From the NCBI GenBank assembly GCA_003354225.1, contig PIVH01000147.1, forward strand, positions 1 through 7,521: a stretch of 7,521 nucleotides of DNA. The letters run 5' to 3'. The position numbers and the translations under genes are program-made. Shown here piece by piece: positions 1-5,727 of this stretch. The notes beneath the pieces are model-generated. The model ran no database searches. It was not told the origin of the DNA and saw only the letters and a program-made list of their open reading frames with translations. Positions within the stretch are counted from its first letter, which is position 1. Each line of letters starts with the position of its first letter. The DNA is from Globobulimina sp. (Eukaryota; Foraminifera; Rotaliida).

Positions 1-67
1 TGTCAAGTTCCGGCAATTCGGTGGAATCGGTTCTTATATGATGACAGTACTGCATGCTTTGTGACGT

Positions 68-95
68 TTGTTTGGAAATTGTTGTTTGGAAATTG
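68..95. repeat. 14-bp perfect tandem direct repeat
   Basis: TTGTTTGGAAATTG occurs twice with no spacer, at 68-81 and 82-95. The second copy overlaps the left target duplication of the foldback element that follows. No function can be read from it. It may be a small local duplication in the upstream region of gene 1. Confidence 0.85.
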
Positions 96-98
96 AAG
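91..98. repeat. Left target site duplication of the foldback element
   Basis: AATTGAAG here is identical to 206-213 and abuts the first base of the inverted repeat. The bases on the outer side of each copy differ (A at 90, C at 205 as the element end), so the duplication is exactly 8 bp. Confidence 0.75.
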
Positions 99-205
99 GA
101 GCCTAGGTTTCCTAAATAGTTGCCTAAATAGTTGGAAGCAACTATTTAGGCAACTAATTAGTTGCTTAGCAACTATTTAGGCAACTATTTAGGAAACCTA
201 GGCTC
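99..205. mobile_element. MITE-like foldback element with perfect 36-bp terminal inverted repeats
   Basis: Bases 99-134 are the exact reverse complement of 170-205, and the pair is flanked directly by an 8-bp direct repeat AATTGAAG (91-98 and 206-213). This is the signature of a DNA-transposon insertion with target site duplication. The element is 107 bp long and has no coding capacity, so it would be non-autonomous. Its interior is built from one 12-bp unit, CCTAAATAGTTG, present twice forward (111-122, 123-134) and three times inverted (139-150, 170-181, 182-193). An inner palindrome lies at 151-164. An 8-bp duplication is usual for hAT and some other superfamilies, but the termini (GAGCCTAGG) do not match a hAT end that I recognise, so the superfamily is left open. 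It ends 74 bp before the start codon of gene 1 and could affect that promoter. Confidence 0.8.
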
Positions 206-213
206 AATTGAAG
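206..213. repeat. Right target site duplication of the foldback element
   Basis: AATTGAAG follows directly after the last base of the right inverted repeat and matches 91-98 without mismatch. The lack of decay in both copies suggests a recent insertion. Confidence 0.75.
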
Positions 214-251
214 TTGTCACCAGATGGAAAAATAAGTATACTTTGAGATTA

Positions 252-275
252 ATGATAAAGAAAACTAAGCGATAA
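252..275 (+). promoter_or_regulatory. Possible short upstream ORF in the leader of gene 1
   Basis: ATG at 252-254 opens a 7-codon frame that ends at TAA 273-275, four bases before the ATG of gene 1 at 280. If the transcript starts upstream of 252, ribosomes would meet this frame first and could reduce or condition translation of gene 1. The transcription start is unknown, so this is only a possibility. Confidence 0.25.
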
Positions 276-279
276 AATA

Positions 280-1425
280 ATGGGCGCACTCACCTCATGT
301 GCCTGTGATTCATGTGGCTGTCCAGACGACGTACCTCTTTCAAATAAACCAGAAACATATTCAGTCCCAGCTACAGAGTCAAGTGATGATTCATACACAA
401 GGGACCAACTAGAACCACCAAAAAATAAAAAAAAGAAGAAAAAAAATAAAAAAAATACAGCGGCGCTGCAACACGAAATTATGCAAAAAGCTAAAAACGA
501 AATAAATAAACATGCAGCGAGTACGTCTCTGTATGATATGGATTCCAAAACCGTAAAATTATTAATGAGCGTAGATTTAAATGCTAGCCAAGACTGCCAA
601 GTACCACAACCTTCCATGCCATCCATACCATCTCTTGATTTCGATGTAAGTATACATATAATACATATATATTGCACCAAAATACATATTACATAGAGAG
701 AACCAGAAATATCAGACTTACCAGATATGAGCACAGCTTTACGGAGTTATACGTCCAGTCATATGTATGATGATGCCAATGATTTGCCGGATAAGTTTTT
801 AAGCGCAAATAATACATTCCAGCAAGACGTGAAAGATGTAAGTTATGAGCGTATAGCCACTATGAAAAATTTGGTAGCTCAAACACCAAAAGAGATGGTA
901 ACATTTATTGCAGCACAATATAGCACCGACAAACATGTGGAAACAGACGAAAGCCAGAGTTCATTGGACGAAGATGAGAGACTTGAAATTGAGCAAAGAA
1001 AGGAGGATTTAAATAAGAGCAAACATGAGAAAACTATGTCAGTTGCACAGGCGAAATTATTTCGTATGGGTACAGTCACACAATGGACTGGCAATGATAT
1101 GGAGGATATGGGTGGAGCGATAAAAAAGGAAATAGAAGCTATGAGAAGCGGATATCATTTGGATACGGATATAGATATGGATACGGATGATATTGTAACT
1201 GATGAGGATTTTGATGATAAACAGATGGAAATTGATAGAAAGTCAGAGTTGTATAGAATGAAATCGGCAAGAAAATGGACAACACAACGGGTAGAGAGAG
1301 AAAATGAAGACATGCAAGCACAGTTAACACATTTGATGCTTTCACATCAATCTTCGATTGAGAGTGATATCGCTGATCCGATGAAACAGGCAAATATGCT
1401 GCCTTTGTCTCAAAATAAACAATAA
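280..1425 (+). CDS. Uncharacterised protein with acylation-type N-terminus and duplicated RM-x(4)-[QK]WT motif (2 exons)
   Basis: I do not recognise the family. Joining 280-645 to 697-1425 across a 51-bp intron (GTAAGT...ACATAG, phase 0) gives 364 residues. The N-terminus MGALTS fits the N-myristoylation pattern (Gly2, Ser6). Cysteines 7, 9, 12 and 14 are candidate palmitoylation sites, and a lysine run at 48-59 could bind acidic lipid, so peripheral membrane attachment is a reasonable inference. There is no signal peptide or membrane segment. The C-terminal half is charged and probably helical (about 213-272 and 298-335), with an Asp-rich stretch at 276-297. A motif occurs twice: residues 242-253 (KLFRMGTVTQWT) and 306-317 (ELYRMKSARKWT), suggesting an internal duplication about 64 residues apart. 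The ATG is preceded by A at -3 and followed by G. An internal GTAAGT at 838 is read through, because no acceptor keeps frame. Function is unknown. Confidence 0.75.
646..696 (+). other. Intron of gene 1 (51 bp)
   Basis: The donor GTAAGT at 646 and the acceptor ACATAG ending at 696 join a phase 0 boundary (…SLDFD / REPEISD…). Exon 1 is exactly 122 codons and position 697 is in frame with the long downstream frame. The other nearby AG dinucleotides (697-698, 699-700) would break the frame. The intron is A/T-rich, and without splicing translation would stop at 694-696. Confidence 0.85.
1414..1419 (+). promoter_or_regulatory. Candidate polyadenylation signal overlapping the end of gene 1
   Basis: AATAAA lies inside the last codons of gene 1, four bases before its TAA (1423-1425). 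If used, the 3' UTR would be very short, which fits the tight spacing here. This is a hexamer match only, in AT-rich DNA. Confidence 0.3.
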
Positions 1426-1713
1426 TATTCAATTTCAATAATTCATTTTTTCTTTCTTCATTCAATTCTTACATATTCTTTTAATTTGAATATAAGATTA
1501 GTATAAATTTATTTGAATGAATATTTGTTCTGTTTGTATTTTTTTGTTGTTATAACATTCTTCCATATAAATATATTCCTAAACCATAAATGAAACAAAT
1601 TGACAATGTAAACTCGGACAGTTATGAAAAGTAACGTTTTGCTATATTGGCTCTTTCCACAGAAACGGTACGATTTATATATATTATTTATATTTTTACC
1701 CTATCATTATTCA
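1426..1713. other. Convergent intergenic region between genes 1 and 2
   Basis: These 288 bases separate the 3' ends of two converging genes. The stretch is strongly AT-rich, with a T-rich tract at 1445-1470 and TATATAAATATAT-like runs at 1565-1575 and 1676-1695. A TTTATT at 1509-1514 would read as AATAAA on the minus strand, but it is about 200 bases past the stop of gene 2. No coding region, RNA gene or convincing hairpin was seen. Confidence 0.5.
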
Positions 1714-3198
1714 TCAATCACAATACATTCCGACTGCATCAACACCTCCATCACCATCAAAATCATAATCATCTCTATTTTTTTGATTTTTCTCAGTAAT
1801 CAAATTTTGAATATGCTTATGTAAATTGATGGTATCTTCAAAATCCGTAATACCAAATTGTTGCAAAGCTTTTTGATCAATATCAGGAATTACAGAGCCA
1901 TTCGCATTGACTTGTTTAAATATTAAACGTAATTTATTTTCATATTTCTCAAATCGCCCTGCTTCCAAACTAATAATCCAATCTATCACTTCATCGCACG
2001 ACCACTTTACATAATGCTTCAAACTCAAATTGCGTAATCGCTTAATTTTACGTAATTCTTTTTTTAACGCAATATTTTCTTTTTTTAAGGTTGCAATTTC
2101 TTCTTTATACTCATTCGCCACTCTTTCGAAATTATCTAATTGTTCATGTAAAACATCGCAGGTTTCACATTGTAGCGATTTCATAATATAATTAATTGTA
2201 TCTTGATCGGGATCGGGATCGGGATCGGTGGCGGTGGCGGGAGCGGGGGTATCTTGCTTATCATTTATATTGTTTATAATTTGGAACTCTCCGCAAATGC
2301 GCGGCATGCCAACAGAATAATGTTTCAATGCACTCTTTATCGGTTCTTGATGATTATTAAATTGCGTAAACAGATGAATGTTGTTATTGTTGCTCGAATC
2401 CATGGCCAATACCGCTAAATATCTACTTTTTAATGGACATTTAATGTGATTTAATTTAATCCATTTATTATTTTTATCATTTAAGTCTAATAAATAAATT
2501 TCATCAGAAAAATTATTTCCGGTCCGGCCTCCGCCAAAAATAATAATATAGTTTTGATAGGTTACAAAGCCAAATCTACTCATTCGTTCCGGTAATTTGT
2601 AGTTTGTATGTTCTGTCCACTCATATTTTAATGCGTTCCTTTTAAGTGGCGAACCGATAAGAAATGTATCGACATGTTTCTTTTTATCGCAATTATATCC
2701 ACCAAATCTAATGATTGAATCGTTGTATTTTAATATAGAAACACTTATCATATTTGATTTTGTCACCAAATCAGTGAATGTACTAATTTTATTCTCTTGT
2801 ATTGAATATACAAAATATTTACAATTTGTTTTACCGTGGAATATGTAAATAGCATCGTTCATTGCTAAGCAACATGTACCATATCCAAGTTTTGGTATTA
2901 CTATAATTTGTTGAAATTGTTTGGTGGTTATATTAAATGAAATAATTTCTCCATTATAACCATCGACAATGTATATATTATTATCGTGTTCACATATTGA
3001 ATGGCCGTGGGGTTTAATATTTGGCGGATACTGTACAATTTGTTTAATTGTGTTGCTTTTAATGCAATATTCTACCATTCCTTTTTCACCGTATGCATAA
3101 GAAACAGAATACCATAACGAATCGCCAATATTTATTACTTTTTGTTGTATTGCTGGTGTTTGATGAACAGTGAGATTGTTCCAACTTTCCTCAGACAT
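1714..3198 (-). CDS. Kelch-repeat, coiled-coil and SAM domain protein (single exon)
   Basis: The protein has 494 residues with no intron and ends in tandem TGA TGA. The N-terminal part (about 20-300) contains Kelch-type blades. The clearest are at 73-95 (NIYIVDGYNG), 115-139 (AIYIFHGK), 160-170 (SIIRFGGYN) and 216-250, where IIIFGGGRTGNNFSDEIYLL shows the paired glycines and the following Tyr and Trp (W246). A flexible Ala/Pro/Asp linker (318-333) leads to a charged heptad-like coiled coil (about 344-388), and a SAM domain follows at about 396-466 (W399, WI at 407-408, FGITDF at 448-453, HIQNL at 462-466). A short Asp/Gly-rich tail ends the protein. Kelch propellers bind protein partners and SAM domains usually oligomerise, so a cytosolic scaffold or adaptor role is likely; no catalytic motif is seen. 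Fewer than six blades are obvious, so the propeller may be divergent or completed by oligomerisation. The upstream neighbour on the same strand is the protease gene. Confidence 0.88.
   Translation of the reverse strand: MSEESWNNLTVHQTPAIQQKVINIGDSLWYSVSYAYGEKGMVEYCIKSNTIKQIVQYPPNIKPHGHSICEHDNNIYIVDGYNGEIISFNITTKQFQQIIVIPKLGYGTCCLAMNDAIYIFHGKTNCKYFVYSIQENKISTFTDLVTKSNMISVSILKYNDSIIRFGGYNCDKKKHVDTFLIGSPLKRNALKYEWTEHTNYKLPERMSRFGFVTYQNYIIIFGGGRTGNNFSDEIYLLDLNDKNNKWIKLNHIKCPLKSRYLAVLAMDSSNNNNIHLFTQFNNHQEPIKSALKHYSVGMPRICGEFQIINNINDKQDTPAPATATDPDPDPDQDTINYIMKSLQCETCDVLHEQLDNFERVANEYKEEIATLKKENIALKKELRKIKRLRNLSLKHYVKWSCDEVIDWIISLEAGRFEKYENKLRLIFKQVNANGSVIPDIDQKALQQFGITDFEDTINLHKHIQNLITEKNQKNRDDYDFDGDGGVDAVGMYCD
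2205..2240. repeat. Hexanucleotide repeat (GATCGG)4 followed by GGTGGC units
   Basis: Four exact GATCGG copies (2205-2228) run into GGTGGC-type repeats up to 2240, inside gene 2. Read on the minus strand they encode the low-complexity linker with DPDPDPD and the Ala/Thr/Pro stretch before it. It is a GC-rich island in an AT-rich gene. The unit is 6 bp, so length changes would keep frame and only lengthen or shorten the linker between the Kelch and coiled-coil parts. Confidence 0.8.
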
Positions 3199-3373
3199 AA
3201 CGACCTTGTACTGTTTAAAAAATATGTTGTAGGTAATATGTATTATGCGATCAGTTTGGACGTTATGTACTCAGTTATAAGTTTTCGCCCAGCCGAGCAA
3301 ACAAGTAGTTTTTGACAAACATAAAGTAAATAACATTAGTAGAAGTGGTGTTATTAGTAAATAAGTCAATATT
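3199..3373 (-). promoter_or_regulatory. Intergenic region: 3' end of gene 3 and promoter of gene 2
   Basis: These 175 bases must contain both the 3' UTR of the protease gene and the promoter of the Kelch gene, both on the minus strand. The DNA is AT-rich without a TATA box that I can place with confidence. There is no open frame of note. The start context of gene 2 on its strand is GTTATG, with G at -3. Confidence 0.4.
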
Positions 3374-3378
3374 TTATT
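3373..3378 (-). promoter_or_regulatory. Candidate polyadenylation signal overlapping the stop of gene 3
   Basis: On the minus strand AATAAA overlaps the TAA stop codon (3376-3374) of the protease gene. It is arranged much like the AATAAA near the stop of gene 1. Support is by sequence match only. Confidence 0.3.
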
Positions 3379-5665
3379 CTTTTGTGGTGGACGGGACTCC
3401 CCAGGTACAATCTCGTTCGATTCCTAAATTATCCGAATACATCTTTATTCGAAAGAAACCTTCTTCTCCCTATATATCATTCATATTATAATTAACCCAC
3501 AAAAATATAAACACACTCATACCCAATAAGTACCCCATGAATTCCTGACAACCCAATATTCCTCATCCGCAGCAGTAATGCCCCAGCCAATTACAGAAAT
3601 TTCATGATTTAGTAGTGGAAATACCTTCCTTTCACTGAATACACCGCCCGTATATTCATCCAATTGCGGCGTTGCATCAATACCGCACGAAATATGCCCA
3701 CGAGCATATATCTCTTTTTTCATATTATCAGCACCATTGACAGCACCATATTCCGTCACCCAATATAATTGAAATGTAGTTTGTGGAAAACAAGTTCCCG
3801 GCCAAAAATTCGACGACGAATTTCCAGAAACACAATTTTCACAAATATTCAAATTTGTATTGTTGCCATGAGGATCATCTTTTGCTTGATATTGTTGACA
3901 GGTTTCATCAGCGATACCATTCTCTTTCACATATCTCATAACATGAACTGCTGCGCCGCCATAACAGGTCCCTCCACCATGCTCATTGATCAATATTTGT
4001 GGAGCCAAATTAATCTCAGGCCAAATATTACCATTTGCTTTGCTTGTATTACTGTAACCTCTTTGTATCGACAATCTATCTGATAACATACTCGTTGTTG
4101 CGAATGCCCAACAACTTCCACAATCTAATAAACAAATTCAATCAAATATATATGCTTAATGGCAACAATATATTTCTACGTCATGTACTTAACATTGTGG
4201 AATATGTTGATTCCGCACCAATGTCGCATAGTTAACTCCCTATAATATTTTGATTGTTAGCAATGTATGTTCAGTGTTTGACATACGTGGAATGGGTTGT
4301 TTTCGTATCTAAACGTTACGGAAATAACTCATGCCACATATGCAGCATTGGTGGACATAATTAACATTAATATCATTCCAAACCCATTTATCAGGCAAAT
4401 CCTCAGTCTTTATGTAATTTTGAGGCAATGGATTCACAATGTAAGCACCACCATATTTGCTCCAATCATTCTTTGGTGGTCTACCTGGAAACTGCATATA
4501 TTTCATTTTCTGCACATTAACATTAACATTTGAAGTATTTTGCCAATATGGAGCATCCTCAGGATTCGCATAAACACAATGTTGCTCAATACCCAACATA
4601 TCGACACCACGAACAATTCGGAAATAGCCCTAGATATAAAAAATAATTCGAAAGTCAATATACAGCATAATACGAATACAAAACAAACGTGATATCCCCA
4701 GTAAGTGCCCCATGAATTGCGACCAATCCAATACTTTTCACCTTGTTCACTTTCACCATATCCAACCAGTGAGACAACATGATCAGTAATGGTAAAATTG
4801 ATTGGCGCGGAATAAATCTCAAACGATGACAAATTCTGAAAACCAGCAGCATGCGAATAGATGGAACATGCAATGGGCCCATCCTGTAAAGCTTGTATCA
4901 TTGGCGTCTCCCTATTACAATAACCATGTTCTTTAATTTTCCATATTTGATGAGGAAATTGGGCAAAACAACTTGTATCATTGTCGCCGACTGGGCAATT
5001 CTTACAACGCGCTTCGTCATTGCAAATATTGCCGGTGTCGTGTCCGGTGGCTTGATATGGTGCACATGTTTCAGACGTTATTCCGTGTTCTAAAATATAT
5101 TGATATGCCATGTTGGTATCGCCACCGCGACATCCATCGTTTTGTAGATCACAATCTAATAATACTTGCGGTGACAAATTCCTTTTTGGTTGTTGAGTGT
5201 TTATATGTTTGTGTATCGACAATGAGTTACGTACCATTCAGGAAACGCATTTTTCTGTTGGATCATTATTCTGTCGGATAATGCCGATGTAGTTGCCATT
5301 GCTGCATTGAATAAATATTTTGATTGCAATTCAATATAAAATAAATATAGTTATTACATACCCCAACATGCACCACAGTAATTGGGAATATCTGTATATT
5401 AGAAATTAGAGTTTTAAGTTTAATTATTGTTGTTGACTTAACGTTGATTTCGCGTCCACGTTGTGTATCGTTGTTGATCTCGCCATCTCCAATCTATTTC
5501 AGTTGGTAATGCTGATAAATCACTATATTTATTTTCCGGTCTATTCGCATCATCTAAGAAAAAATCCACTGGATTATCATTTGGATAATAACATGGTATG
5601 TGTGGATCAAAGCAAAATACACATTTGCTCGATGCTAACAGTAATATGGCTAAAGAGTTCATCAT
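3374..5665 (-). CDS. Tandem two-domain cathepsin X/Z-type cysteine protease (8 exons)
   Basis: My splice model joins, on the minus strand, 5665-5443, 5391-5362, 5301-5235, 5181-4689, 4629-4366, 4239-4194, 4124-3523 and 3469-3374, giving 1821 nt or 606 residues with every phase matching. Residues 1-18 are a probable signal peptide and about 19-55 a short cysteine-containing propeptide, as in cathepsin X. Domain 1 (about 57-290) has RNQHIPNYCGACWA with oxyanion Gln74 and catalytic Cys83, plus His241 (TDHVVSLVGYG) and Asn262 (GRNSWGTYWG). Residues 291-350 form a linker that looks like a second propeptide. Domain 2 (about 351-606) has RNQHIPQYCGSCWA with Gln370 and Cys379, plus His548 and Asn569. 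The HIP insertion before the active-site Cys is the cathepsin X mark; in that family its His favours carboxypeptidase action. It likely acts in lysosomes or outside the cell. Domain 2 lacks the usual Asp-Cys before the CxGG motif. It is head to head with the mannosidase gene. Confidence 0.85.
4240..4365 (-). other. Intron 5 of gene 3 (126 bp, the longest in the window)
   Basis: The donor GTTAAT (4365) and acceptor TATTATAG (ending 4240) join WVWNDIN to GVNYATLVRNQ in phase 0. This reproduces the cathepsin X spacing W-x-W-x(4)-GVNY exactly, which supports the join. A second donor-like GTATGT starts at 4286, 47 bases from the acceptor, and a CTAAC branch-point-like motif lies downstream of it. 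No in-frame micro-exon fits between, so one intron is preferred. Confidence 0.75.
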
Positions 5666-5727
5666 AAAGTCCCAACAGGCAACGTACAGTGACTCCCAAC
5701 TTTTTTTTGCAAAACTTTTCCAAATTC
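5666..5727. promoter_or_regulatory. 62-bp bidirectional promoter between genes 3 and 4
   Basis: The start codons of the protease (minus, 5665) and mannosidase (plus, 5728) are separated by 62 bases, so both promoters and leaders must overlap here or reach into the opposite gene. The heptamer TCCCAAC is repeated at 5670-5676 and 5694-5700, followed by a T8 tract (5701-5708). No TATA box is visible. A shared initiator or factor site is inferred. Confidence 0.55.

Noticed and set aside
1-96. Plus-strand frame 1 open from the window edge to TGA at 94-96 (31 codons), possibly the end of an upstream gene
   Set aside because: It is too short to judge, has no recognisable motif, and its end is a simple tandem repeat.
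249-734. Minus-strand open frame of 161 codons rich in Phe, opposite gene 1 exon 1
   Set aside because: It is the antisense shadow of the lysine-rich stretch and crosses the gene 1 intron. The plus-strand reading has a good start, intron and continuation.
838-923. Perfect GTAAGT donor at 838 as a second intron of gene 1
   Set aside because: The acceptors at 856, 877, 913 and 923 all give lengths that break the reading frame, and the region is open and coding in character.
1624-1824. Plus-strand 66-codon open frame between genes 1 and 2
   Set aside because: It is Ile-rich, low in complexity, and half of it overlaps the minus-strand coding end of gene 2. No motif is recognised.
3517-5237. The protease fragments as two independent genes or as pseudogene pieces
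   Set aside because: All eight exons join in phase with good motif spacing. The stops lie only inside introns, the catalytic residues are intact, and there is no separate signal peptide for domain 2.
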